A stretch of 9,350 nt of DNA from contig CALCOQ010000257.1 of assembly GCA_937897005.1 (NCBI GenBank), forward strand, positions 1-9,350, written 5' to 3'. The notes under the pieces were generated by a model. It was not told the DNA's origin and ran no database searches. It saw only the letters and a program-made list of their open reading frames with translations. The position numbers were made by a program, and so were the translations under genes. Shown in pieces: positions 1 through 7,260 of this stretch (its first letter is position 1; each line of letters opens with the position of its first letter). This stretch comes from an uncultured euryarchaeote. GTDB taxonomy: Archaea; Thermoplasmatota; Poseidoniia; Poseidoniales; Poseidoniaceae.

Positions 1-300
1 ATTTTTAACGCGTCAAATAACAAATTAGTTCCTTTAAATTTTTCCATTCTCATTGGGCTGAAAAACGTAAATTTTTTTTTCTCTTTTTTTATAGGAGTAA
101 CTCTAGGATGAAAAATGGTTGTGTCAATAGGTACCATATCCAGTTTAATTCCATTTTTTGTGTATTTTTTCAAATGTCCAAAAACCCATCCATATGCAAC
201 ATGAACAATTGCAGAATTGAATGAATTCCAATAAAATCTTCTTTCAAGAAAATTTAGTTTGTGTAATGGCTCTTCTGACCAATCTTCACTTGAATTTTTT
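1..300. other. AT-rich segment inside the ccmF reading frame
   Basis: A hand count gives 86 G+C in 300 bases (29%), against 156 in 300 (52%) for 361-660. The change falls within about 60 bases near position 300. The ccmF frame on the minus strand remains open throughout, encoding a Lys/Phe/Asn-rich stretch (for example KKEKKK, from the poly-T run at 72-90) with little hydrophobicity beyond a possible segment SAIVHVAYGWVF. It may be a fast-evolving extracytoplasmic domain, an acquired 3' end, or an assembly join. No other gene is apparent in it. Confidence 0.7.
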
Positions 301-1949
301 TCAAATCTAGGCGCATCAATACTCGCGAACAACAGCATCCATGTCAGGAGGATGAATGTCGCCCCTACGGTTGAAGGTGCAAGCAGTGCGAGATTCTGAG
401 GCCCATGTTCGTTGCGTCCTTCTTCCGATAGTATCAACCACGGTAGCAATACCACTCCCATGCCTACTGCAGCTGCTTGGATCTCAACGATCTGGGCCCA
501 TGCAGCAAATATCCAGAACAACACAGGAATCACCAGTAATGCCCCTGAACTCTGGGGCACTTTCTTACAGACAAGAGGCAGAATCATCAGCATAGCCAAG
601 GCTCCAATGATCAGGTCTCCTGAGAGGAACGCTGCAGCGAATGAACCAACCAGAATCAGGCTGTTGATGGGATTCTTGAAGCGTTTCAGAATGATGTCCC
701 TGTATTCAATCAACGAAAGCAAAGGTGCAAAACCAACGATGCTGATGAAGATTCCAGATACACCACCCCAGAACAGGTCAGCCACTTCTTGTTCCCCAAG
801 GGGTTGGATCAGAGTCACCAAGATGGCTGAGGCTGGAATGACCATCCAGGGGATGGACCAGTTCCAAGGTAATCCATGTCCGTCATTCTCATGTCGTAGT
901 TCTTGCCTGATCAACCATGCAACCCAGGTGGACAGGGCTAGAATGATGAGCAGTAGATATCCTACCACCTCGACTCCCACATCGATATCTCCTCGGATCA
1001 GCATCAATCGATTCCATACATCGCTCGGAATGGTCCCACTTCCATCGCCAACGAATGCGTGTCGACTGACCCAGACTCCATTCGCTCTGGTGACCAGAGT
1101 CGACATCATTGCCAGCGCTCCCGGCATGATTCCGGCCAAAGCCCACCAACGTGCATCGGTTTTGCCGGGCCTCTGTGGGAGATGCAGCAGTACCACGAGT
1201 GTCAACCAAGGGAGCAGACTTGCAGTCTCCACTGGATCCCATGCCCAATATCCACCCCAGTCTAGAACAGTGTACGCCCACAATCCACCCAGACCGACGC
1301 CTAGTGTGCCGACCAGCATTGCTGGTCGAGCCACAGGAAGCAAGCGATGTCGCAGATCATCCATCTCAACGTCGCTACTGAAGAGTGTTGAGATCACAAT
1401 GCTGCTCAATGCAATACATAGTGAGTAGTAGAGAAATATTATCGGTGGATGAATAACCATCAGATTGGTCTGTAGCAATTCGTTCAACTGCGAGCGTGGG
1501 GCATCAGGAGCAGCTGCGGCATCGAAAGCCCCCATGCTCAATGCCAGAAACAACAGGAAGACGGTGAAGCCATGGAAAGCAGCCATTCTTTTTCTTCTGC
1601 AAGTCATGCTTTCTCCTTTCATCACTCCATCAGTCATCGTGCCGACGATGGCCATGGTGGCGGCCCACATCAATATCGGACCTTCACGCCCTTCCCAGAG
1701 TGCGGCCAGTCGGTAGCGCAGAGGAAGTTCCGCACCTCCGTGCTCCCAGACCAATCGATAGGCGTAGGAATCCGAGAGAAACAGCAGGGCCATGAATAGA
1801 AAAGGAAGGGCGACGAGTAGATGCAATGGTCTGCTCAACCATTTCCGTTCAACTCTTTCAGGAACATCGAAGGCTAGAGCAAGAGCGGCCAAACAGGCGA
1901 TTGGAAGGCAGGCTCCCCACATACACTTCTCCAGCCTCGCGTGCAGCAT
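1..1949 (-). CDS. ccmF: CcmF-like cytochrome c maturation haem lyase subunit, 3' end cut off by the window
   Basis: Polytopic membrane protein expected to hold haem and deliver it to apocytochrome c outside the membrane (system I cytochrome c maturation). Reading the minus strand from ATG 1949, the frame stays open for about 649 codons to the window edge, so the C-terminus is missing. Seen: LPLRYRLAALWEGREGP at residues 75-91, typical of the CcmF N-terminal region; LLQTNLMVIHPP ending at His167-Pro-Pro; the haem-binding WWD motif WGGYWAWDPVE at 231-241, followed by SLLPWLT; His256 in LLHLP; and His297 in RHAF. Spacings of 89 and 41 residues between these histidines match the family (E. coli His173, His261, His303). 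Many hydrophobic segments follow, to about residue 542. ATG 1949 was chosen because it lies 19 bases after the upstream reductase stop and gives a normal CcmF N-terminus; ATG 1922 is an alternative. No clear Shine-Dalgarno is present, so it is probably co-transcribed with the reductase. Residues beyond 550 have very different composition and I cannot align them confidently. Confidence 0.88.
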   Translation of the reverse strand, partial: MLHARLEKCMWGACLPIACLAALALAFDVPERVERKWLSRPLHLLVALPFLFMALLFLSDSYAYRLVWEHGGAELPLRYRLAALWEGREGPILMWAATMAIVGTMTDGVMKGESMTCRRKRMAAFHGFTVFLLFLALSMGAFDAAAAPDAPRSQLNELLQTNLMVIHPPIIFLYYSLCIALSSIVISTLFSSDVEMDDLRHRLLPVARPAMLVGTLGVGLGGLWAYTVLDWGGYWAWDPVETASLLPWLTLVVLLHLPQRPGKTDARWWALAGIMPGALAMMSTLVTRANGVWVSRHAFVGDGSGTIPSDVWNRLMLIRGDIDVGVEVVGYLLLIILALSTWVAWLIRQELRHENDGHGLPWNWSIPWMVIPASAILVTLIQPLGEQEVADLFWGGVSGIFISIVGFAPLLSLIEYRDIILKRFKNPINSLILVGSFAAAFLSGDLIIGALAMLMILPLVCKKVPQSSGALLVIPVLFWIFAAWAQIVEIQAAAVGMGVVLLPWLILSEEGRNEHGPQNLALLAPSTVGATFILLTWMLLFASIDAPRFEKNSSEDWSEEPLHKLNFLERRFYWNSFNSAIVHVAYGWVFGHLKKYTKNGIKLDMVPIDTTIFHPRVTPIKKEKKKFTFFSPMRMEKFKGTNLLFDALK

Positions 1950-1968
1950 TGGCTTGATAATCTGCTTG

Positions 1969-3198
1969 TTACCAACCGTAGTATCTTGCTCGACTGTAGC
2001 CGAATGACAACAGCACTGAAATAACTCTTCGAGTAAGTAACAGTGGCTTGAAGAAAAGTATCTTCAAACCGACACTGAGTTTGGTGAATGAACCCATTCC
2101 AGACATCTCCTTTGGAAGACACCGTCCCATGAATGATAATTCAGCATCGCTCAATTTGTAGAGTGCAGTCTTGCCTTTGAGTATCTTGTTGTATGGTGGA
2201 AATTCTTTTTTCCAGATATTCTCGTATTCCCTCAATCTGCTCGCTGAAAGGTTATTTTCTGAAAGTGCTGAAAAAGCCACTTGTGCAGCAAACATACCAG
2301 ATTTCATTGCTAGATGTGAACCACCTTCAAACAATGGTGAGGTGAAACCTGCAGCGTCTCCCACCAACAGCAACCCCTCTGCAGAAGTGGCAGGTCTAGG
2401 CCCGCTGATCGGGATGGTTCCGCCGAATGGACGGACTTTACGACCATCCTGTCTCCATGGTGGATTCTGCTTTGGCCGCTCACTGAGATATGTGTCTTCA
2501 ATGAACGAATCAAGATATTTCACTGCTCCTTTTTTCTCATCGGTCACCAGACCTACATTGGCTCGACCTCCATCTTTAGGTATCATCCAGACATATCCAT
2601 GTGGTGAATACTTGGGCCATAGATAGAAATCAAGATATCCGTCGTTTGGCACATCGTCCATTTCATACTGGAAACCTGCAATCACTTCGATGCCCTGATC
2701 CATGTTCAGCAATTTAGCTGCAACACCAGAGACTCCTGAAGCGTCAATGACGATCTTGGCAGTTATTGGAAAGGACTCACCCTTGCCCTCAATTACCCAA
2801 TTAGTGAATTGATTTTCCGAATTGTATTCTCGTTCCAAGGAAGTGACCTTGTGAGAAAGGAGGATTTCTGCTCCAGCCGCAGCCGCTTCATCAACTAGCC
2901 AACGCTCAAACAAGTGCTTCTCAAGCACGTATCCTTGCTCTGATAAGAGTCGAGCGGTGCCATCGGGGAAGATGATTCTGATGCCTTTGCATTCCAGCGA
3001 CACCACTTCTTCCGGAATGTCCAGTTCCAGATTCTCCACCGCCAATGCAGAGAGGCATTCTCCACAGTGTACCGGGGTGCCGATCTCAGAATGTTCCTCG
3101 ATCAAAATGACTTCCTGCCCATTCCTTGCCGCATGGAGTGCTGCAGAACCACCACCTGGCCCCGCTCCTATGACCAGTACCTCGCATTGACTCGCCAT
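1969..3198 (-). CDS. Geranylgeranyl reductase-family FAD-dependent oxidoreductase
   Basis: A flavoprotein of the family that saturates double bonds in geranylgeranyl chains of archaeal lipids or isoprenoid quinones. From ATG 3198 it is 409 residues, normal for the family. Seen: an N-terminal Rossmann FAD motif VLVIGAGPGGG (7-17), an acidic ribose-binding end LIEE (32-35), the family motif PVHCGECLS (42-50) with its conserved cysteine region, YVWMIPK (202-208) followed by ANVGLV, and the second FAD motif GDAAGFTSP (280-288) with FEGG and HLAMKSG. The frame is open to an ATG at 3297, but the extra 33 residues do not resemble the family, and the FAD fold normally begins within a few residues of the start, so I prefer 3198. 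It heads the leftward pair with ccmF and is divergent from the ubiD-like gene. Whether the substrate is membrane lipid or quinone tail cannot be told from sequence; proximity to prenyl-quinone genes makes the quinone a real possibility. Confidence 0.88.
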   Translation of the reverse strand: MASQCEVLVIGAGPGGGSAALHAARNGQEVILIEEHSEIGTPVHCGECLSALAVENLELDIPEEVVSLECKGIRIIFPDGTARLLSEQGYVLEKHLFERWLVDEAAAAGAEILLSHKVTSLEREYNSENQFTNWVIEGKGESFPITAKIVIDASGVSGVAAKLLNMDQGIEVIAGFQYEMDDVPNDGYLDFYLWPKYSPHGYVWMIPKDGGRANVGLVTDEKKGAVKYLDSFIEDTYLSERPKQNPPWRQDGRKVRPFGGTIPISGPRPATSAEGLLLVGDAAGFTSPLFEGGSHLAMKSGMFAAQVAFSALSENNLSASRLREYENIWKKEFPPYNKILKGKTALYKLSDAELSFMGRCLPKEMSGMGSFTKLSVGLKILFFKPLLLTRRVISVLLSFGYSRARYYGW

Positions 3199-3321
3199 GT
3201 GGAACCCGAATGAAGGGGAGAGCAGGACACACATGAATCCAACTATCATCCTTTGAGTGTGTCTGAAACCTGAGTAATGCTGGAACATCGGTTTCATATC
3301 CTGAATACCTGAGCCCCTCTC
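3199..3321. promoter_or_regulatory. Divergent intergenic region between reductase and ubiD-like gene
   Basis: The only place in the window where genes diverge, so promoters for both the leftward pair and the rightward series are expected in these 123 bases. No strong palindrome or operator is visible. Part of it could be coding if the leftward gene used the upstream ATG at 3297, which I consider unlikely. Confidence 0.5.
3292..3299 (+). promoter_or_regulatory. Possible archaeal TATA box for the ubiD-like gene
   Basis: TTTCATAT is centred about 26 bases before the ATG at 3322, the distance expected of a TATA box on a leaderless archaeal transcript. This fits the lack of any Shine-Dalgarno before this gene. 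It matches the consensus only partly and was found by eye, so chance occurrence is possible. Confidence 0.25.
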
Positions 3322-5205
3322 ATGGCGTGGAGGACCTTGGCGCGGTGGCTCGATGACCTCGAACGTCGAGGTGAGTTGTTGCGTGTCTCAAGGCCGGTCA
3401 AGGTTGAATTGGAAGCGGGTTGCATCGCTGACAAACTGGTCAAGAGTCAAGGCCCCGCAGTGCTTTTCGAAAAGCCTGAACTTGCAGATGGTAGCATTTC
3501 CGAAATCCCATTGGTCATGAATATCTTTGGCACGAGGGAGCGAACGCTGCGGGCCTTGGGAATAGATGAACCAAGCGAGATTGGAAAGCGTATGGTCACA
3601 TTGATGAAACCAGATATTGCTACTATCAGTAAACGCCCCTGGAAGGGAATACCGTTGCTCAAAGATGCGCTTTCCATGGCCCCAAAGAAGGTTCGTCGTG
3701 CCGCTTGCCAGAGAATCAAGATGCCACATCCTGATGTCACCAGATTGCCGATACCCAAGACTTGGCCAAATGATGGAGGTCCGTTCATCACTTTGCCACT
3801 TGTAGTGACGAAAGACCCTCACACTGGGGAACATAATCTAGGAATGTATCGAGGACAGGTGTTTGGGCCGACCGAAGTGGGATTACATTGGCAGATCCAC
3901 AAACATGGTGCAGACCATGCTGACGAATATGGGGATGGCAGGATGCCGGTTGCGATATGCATCGGTGGGCCGCCTGAGCTGGTTTTCTCCGCTATCGCCC
4001 CATTACCAGACAACCTTGAGGAATACATGTTCGCAGGATTTCTTGGGCGCAGAAGGTTGGCTGTGGTCAAAGCTGTGAGTCAGGATCTGTTGGTACCAGC
4101 TGAGGCTGATATCGTCATCGAAGGATACACCATTCCAGGCAAGACCCGGAGTGAGGGTCCATTCGGGGATCATTTCGGTTATTATTCCCTCGAGGGAGAG
4201 TTTCCTGTTCTGCAGGTGACAGCCATCACCATGCGCAAGGATGCGATACTACCTGCTACAATCGTTGGAATACCGCCGATGGAAGATGGATACCTTGGAG
4301 AAGCGGTTGGAGATGCCTTCCTGCCAGTGCTACAGTTTCAACATCGGGACGTGGTGGATGTGTTCCTGCCTCTGGAAACGGGTTTCCACAATCTATTGAT
4401 CGCTGCTTCAAAACAACGCTATCCTCGTCAAGCGAGGAAAACAGCCCTTGGCTTACTGGGGGCTGGACAGATGATGTTCCTGAAGACCGTCGTCGCGGTT
4501 GATGCTGATCATCCAGTCAAGGATCTCGATGCATTTCTTGATGCATTGGACTCCAAGGTGGATCCGGCAACAGATTTCGTGATACTGCCCGGAATGGTTG
4601 CCGACCAATTGGCGCACGCTGCCCCGTGGGAGAATATCCATGACAAGTTACTGATAGATGCAACCACAGCAGCTGAGAAGGACCCTCTGTTTGGTCGAAA
4701 GATGTCTCTTGGACCAGGTGATGAATTACTTTCTGAGGTTACCGCTCTGCCATTGATACGGCAAGCACGGATGTTGCGCCCATCGATACTGATTGTCACC
4801 ACCGAGATAGAAGGAGGTCCTCAAGCAGATTGTGACATGGAGGATACAGATGAGGCAGCAGCAGCGGCTCAGCGCTCGAAGATTTTTCAACTGAAAGAAT
4901 CAATCTGGCAATTAGAGAATTCAAGCAACTTGCGATGGTTGTTCATCACCGATGATGAATTCGACATCAATGAGTCCGGTTCCAGACGTAGATTGTTGTG
5001 GCAACTGTTCTGTCGCTTTGAGGTCTCCAGAGATCTGCACTTCGACGAAAACCGTGCACGAATCGCTTGGGATGCAACGGCTCCCATACCAAACATGGAA
5101 GGAGAGTATCCAACACGTCGTTGGCCAGCCACAACAATCCATGACCCAGAGGTAGAAGCGCGCATAGAATCCATGGCAGTGGAGGAGGGTTGGCCTTGGG
5201 TTTGA
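3322..5205 (+). CDS. ubiD: UbiD-family prenylated-FMN decarboxylase, probably for menaquinone synthesis
   Basis: A 627-residue (de)carboxylase that would remove the carboxyl group of an aromatic quinone precursor using prenylated FMN. Seen: cofactor-site segment NLGMYRGQVFG (172-182) followed by GLHWQIHKHGADH; EGYTIPGKTRSEGPFGDHFGYYS, of which Glu278 and Asp283 in EGPFGDH, with Arg177, occupy the positions of the family's catalytic Arg-Glu-Glu/Asp set; then ATIVGIPPMEDGYLG and a C-terminal AWDATAP plus RRWP segment. The length and the HWQIHKHG and DAT-type C-terminus resemble the longer subfamily tied to the futalosine menaquinone route (MqnL-like, about 600 residues) more than E. coli UbiD (about 490). 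The start gives the typical N-terminus LARWLDDLERRGELLRV. No Shine-Dalgarno precedes it. Its stop overlaps the prenyltransferase start, so the two are probably translationally coupled. The family is secure; the exact substrate is inferred. Confidence 0.9.
   Translation: MAWRTLARWLDDLERRGELLRVSRPVKVELEAGCIADKLVKSQGPAVLFEKPELADGSISEIPLVMNIFGTRERTLRALGIDEPSEIGKRMVTLMKPDIATISKRPWKGIPLLKDALSMAPKKVRRAACQRIKMPHPDVTRLPIPKTWPNDGGPFITLPLVVTKDPHTGEHNLGMYRGQVFGPTEVGLHWQIHKHGADHADEYGDGRMPVAICIGGPPELVFSAIAPLPDNLEEYMFAGFLGRRRLAVVKAVSQDLLVPAEADIVIEGYTIPGKTRSEGPFGDHFGYYSLEGEFPVLQVTAITMRKDAILPATIVGIPPMEDGYLGEAVGDAFLPVLQFQHRDVVDVFLPLETGFHNLLIAASKQRYPRQARKTALGLLGAGQMMFLKTVVAVDADHPVKDLDAFLDALDSKVDPATDFVILPGMVADQLAHAAPWENIHDKLLIDATTAAEKDPLFGRKMSLGPGDELLSEVTALPLIRQARMLRPSILIVTTEIEGGPQADCDMEDTDEAAAAAQRSKIFQLKESIWQLENSSNLRWLFITDDEFDINESGSRRRLLWQLFCRFEVSRDLHFDENRARIAWDATAPIPNMEGEYPTRRWPATTIHDPEVEARIESMAVEEGWPWV
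5181..5189 (+). promoter_or_regulatory. Purine-rich Shine-Dalgarno-like sequence before the ubiA-like gene
   Basis: GGAGGAGGG lies just before three in-frame TTG codons at 5190, 5196 and 5202. The core GGAGG (5184-5188) is 7 bases from the TTG at 5196, the best spacing of the three. It also encodes Glu-Glu-Gly of the ubiD-like protein, so it may be partly coincidental, but no other gene here has so strong a match. Confidence 0.45.
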
Positions 5206-6056
5206 AAGAGATATTTGAGTTCATCAGGATCGAACACACTCTCTTCAGTCTACCTTTCGTCTTCATTGGAGCGATGGTCGCGGTGGACCCTACTTGGACG
5301 CAATTGTTGTGGATTCTTGTGGCTGCTGTTGGAGCAAGAGGCCTTGCAATGGCTTTGAATCGAATGATCGACAAGGACATCGATGCTGCAAACCCACGTA
5401 CTGCAGGCCGACATCTACCAAGCGGCAGTCTATCGATCACTACGGCATGGGCATTGTCAGCAGCCTTTCTCTCGATGTTGATATTTGGGGCTTGGATGCT
5501 GAATGAAATCGCATTACAATTGGCTTGGCTACCCGTTCTCACCTTTGCCATATATCCATTCTTGAAGCGAAGGACATGGGCTTGTCATTTTTGGTTGGGA
5601 TTGTGCCTTGGCTTAGCTCCAGCAGGAGCGTGGATTGGTATTGTGGGCGAAGATCTTGGCTGGTCAGCGATAACAGCACTGTATTGGTGGCCTCAGATAT
5701 TCCTGTTATCATTCGGAGTCATGTTATGGATAACAGCATTCGATATGGCATATGCGTTGATGGATGTCGACAGTGACCTCGCCAATGGAATCCATTCATT
5801 TCCTGCTAGATTCGGAGCAGAATCAGCCATCAAGTTCGCAGTCTTCCTCAGCATCCTGTACGCAGCCGTGTTCATCCTCTCAGATATCGGCATCTGGTGG
5901 AATATTGCGGCTATTTCCATGGCCGCTGCCAATATCATCACCTTGACCAGCTCACGGAAAGATATGGAACAGTTCCAGAGCAGGTTGTTCAAGACCAGTG
6001 TTTCCACTGGTTGGATCTTGCTCCTCGGTCTCTTCGCCACTCTACACCTCTCGTGA
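5190..6056 (+). CDS. ubiA: UbiA-family membrane prenyltransferase, menaquinone (MqnP-like) type
   Basis: An integral membrane enzyme that attaches a polyprenyl chain to an aromatic ring. It has up to 288 residues and about eight hydrophobic segments. Seen: N-terminal IRIEHTLFSLPFVFIGA; first aspartate-rich motif NRMIDKDIDAANPRTAGRHL from residue 57 (Asn57, Asp61, Asp65), followed by PSG; and the second motif with Asp185, Tyr188, Asp192 and Asp196, then HSFPARFG. NR rather than ND in the first motif and the NPRTAGR sequence favour a 4-hydroxybenzoate or futalosine-pathway prenyltransferase over the archaeal lipid enzyme digeranylgeranylglyceryl phosphate synthase, though that relative should be kept in mind. 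No ATG is available; TTG at 5190, 5196 or 5202 can serve, and 5202 overlaps the preceding stop as TTGA. The reported start is the longest. Coupling to the decarboxylase gene suggests both act on one quinone precursor. Confidence 0.88.
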   Translation: MALGLKEIFEFIRIEHTLFSLPFVFIGAMVAVDPTWTQLLWILVAAVGARGLAMALNRMIDKDIDAANPRTAGRHLPSGSLSITTAWALSAAFLSMLIFGAWMLNEIALQLAWLPVLTFAIYPFLKRRTWACHFWLGLCLGLAPAGAWIGIVGEDLGWSAITALYWWPQIFLLSFGVMLWITAFDMAYALMDVDSDLANGIHSFPARFGAESAIKFAVFLSILYAAVFILSDIGIWWNIAAISMAAANIITLTSSRKDMEQFQSRLFKTSVSTGWILLLGLFATLHLS

Positions 6057-6087
6057 CATTCAAGAGCCGCCCCGTCCCGCCGGTGCT

Positions 6088-6465
6088 ATGAATCCTATCG
6101 TCAAGTCACTGCTTGAGTTCAATGAGGCTTTTGAGATACCCAGATTGGATGAACCTGCAATCGGCCCTCAGGAATTGGTGGAGTTGCGCATCAAACTTCT
6201 CAGCGAAGAAGTCCAGGAGTATGCAGAAGCTGCACGAACAGGAGATATGGTGGAAGTTCTTGATGCATTGGCAGATATTGGATACATTCTTGCAGGCACC
6301 ATAATCAATCATGGGATGCAGCACATTTTCGACGAAGCATTCGCAGAAGTACATCGTTCAAACATGGCGAAATTGGTTGATGGCAAGGTTCTCAGAAGAG
6401 AGGATGGCAAGGTCATGAAGCCTGAAGGTTGGACCCCTCCTCAATTGGCTAGATACCTTGAATGA
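6088..6465 (+). CDS. MazG/phosphoribosyl-ATP pyrophosphohydrolase-like small NTP pyrophosphatase
   Basis: A 125-residue all-alpha protein of the MazG/HisE-like superfamily, which typically hydrolyses nucleoside triphosphates to monophosphate and pyrophosphate. Seen: the metal-binding EExxE at 40-44 (LSEEVQEYAEA) and the second acidic helix EVLDALADIGYIL (56-68) with Asp59 and Asp63; then the EVHRSNMAKL and EDGKVMKPEGW tail found in a stand-alone subgroup of the family. ATG 6088 is preferred over an upstream in-frame extension to 5998 because that extension lies inside the prenyltransferase gene and lacks family similarity. It begins 31 bases after the prenyltransferase stop and precedes the reductase by 51 bases. 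The native substrate is unknown; house-cleaning of damaged nucleotides is plausible. A role in histidine synthesis is unlikely, as no his gene is nearby. Confidence 0.82.
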   Translation: MNPIVKSLLEFNEAFEIPRLDEPAIGPQELVELRIKLLSEEVQEYAEAARTGDMVEVLDALADIGYILAGTIINHGMQHIFDEAFAEVHRSNMAKLVDGKVLRREDGKVMKPEGWTPPQLARYLE

Positions 6466-6516
6466 TGGAGCATTCTTCTGTGGGCGGGTTCAAGTCATAT
6501 CACTCGATGGCAGAGC

Positions 6517-7248
6517 ATGGCAGGACCTCTGGCTGTGGTCACCGGTGGTGGTCGAGGAATCGGTGCAGCGGTCTCTGAGAGATTGGCGAAAGATGGTTAT
6601 CGAGTTCTATTGACCTACCACACCTCTTCACATCCAGCTGAGGAGGTCGTCGGCAGGATTCTTGCAGAGGGCTCTGATGGGGTTGCGGTCAAGGTGGATT
6701 GCAGTGACCCCGGTGAGGTGGCCTTGTTGGCAGACCACCCTTGGGTGAAGAACGGCGTAGACATCCTTGTTCTGAATCACGGAAGATATGATCGTATGCC
6801 TGCGCAAGACCTCGATCACAAGCGTCTCAGGCAGACGATGGCAACAAATTTTGAAGGTGCATTCCTGGTGTGGGAAGCCGTACGTCCATTTCTCGTGGAT
6901 GACGCTGGAATAATCGTTGTTGGCAGCCAACTTGGAATTCGTGGTTCACCACACGGGGCAGATTATTCAGCCAGTAAAGGCGCATTACATGCATGGGCTC
7001 GAAGTCTTGCACAAGCGGTAGGTCCACGCGGTCAAAGGGTCAATGTCATCGCACCAGGTTTTGTCGATACAGCAATCCTCGCAGATGACAGTGTGGAGAA
7101 ACGTGAGCAACGAGAATCAGAGGTCCCACTTCGGCGAATCGGCCAACCTGAAGACATTGCAGCAGTAGCCAGTTTTCTCGCCTCTTCAGATTCGTCCTAT
7201 GTGAGCGGGGCAGTCATCCATGTCAATGGCGGGCTGTTCTTGCCTTGA
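6517..7248 (+). CDS. Short-chain dehydrogenase/reductase, FabG-like
   Basis: A 243-residue classical SDR, predicted to reduce a carbonyl or oxidise an alcohol with NAD(P)H. Seen: cofactor motif TGGGRGIG (9-16), a second strand LLTYHTSS suggestive of NADP binding, Asp61 in VDCSD, catalytic Asn111, Ser137 (VGSQLG), Tyr150 and Lys154 (YSASKGAL), NVIAPGFVDT, RRIGQPEDIA and a C-terminal GAVIHVNGGLFLP. The usual NNAG motif after strand 4 reads LNHG (86-89), with His in place of Ala. Overall it resembles 3-oxoacyl-ACP reductase, but SDR substrate cannot be deduced at this level, and archaea generally lack a bacterial-type fatty acid synthase. Only 12 bases separate it from uvrB, so read-through is likely. 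ATG 6517 is used; the ATG at 6507 is out of frame. Confidence 0.87.
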   Translation: MAGPLAVVTGGGRGIGAAVSERLAKDGYRVLLTYHTSSHPAEEVVGRILAEGSDGVAVKVDCSDPGEVALLADHPWVKNGVDILVLNHGRYDRMPAQDLDHKRLRQTMATNFEGAFLVWEAVRPFLVDDAGIIVVGSQLGIRGSPHGADYSASKGALHAWARSLAQAVGPRGQRVNVIAPGFVDTAILADDSVEKREQRESEVPLRRIGQPEDIAAVASFLASSDSSYVSGAVIHVNGGLFLP

Positions 7249-7260
7249 GAGTGTGATCAC

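Noticed and set aside
71..92. Poly-T run resembling a terminator on the plus strand
   Set aside because: No GC-rich hairpin precedes it, no plus-strand gene ends there, and on the minus strand it encodes Lys/Glu in the open ccmF frame.
889..1281. Minus-strand frame of 130 codons overlapping the WWD region
   Set aside because: It is in another frame from the WWD-containing ccmF reading and shows no family motifs.
412..1428. Long plus-strand open frame of 338 codons
   Set aside because: It is antisense to ccmF. The minus strand here encodes WGGYWAWDPVE, HPP and RHAF with family spacing, while the plus-strand product is Ser/Arg/Thr-rich without recognisable motifs.
3199..3297. 33-residue N-terminal leader of the geranylgeranyl reductase, possibly a signal peptide
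   Set aside because: The FAD-binding fold is cytosolic and begins right after Met at 3198; the leader lacks a convincing signal structure and occupies the divergent promoter region.
4967..5551. Minus-strand frame of 194 codons across the ubiD-ubiA junction
   Set aside because: It is opposite two clearly coding genes, has no recognisable motif, and the sense frames explain the region fully.
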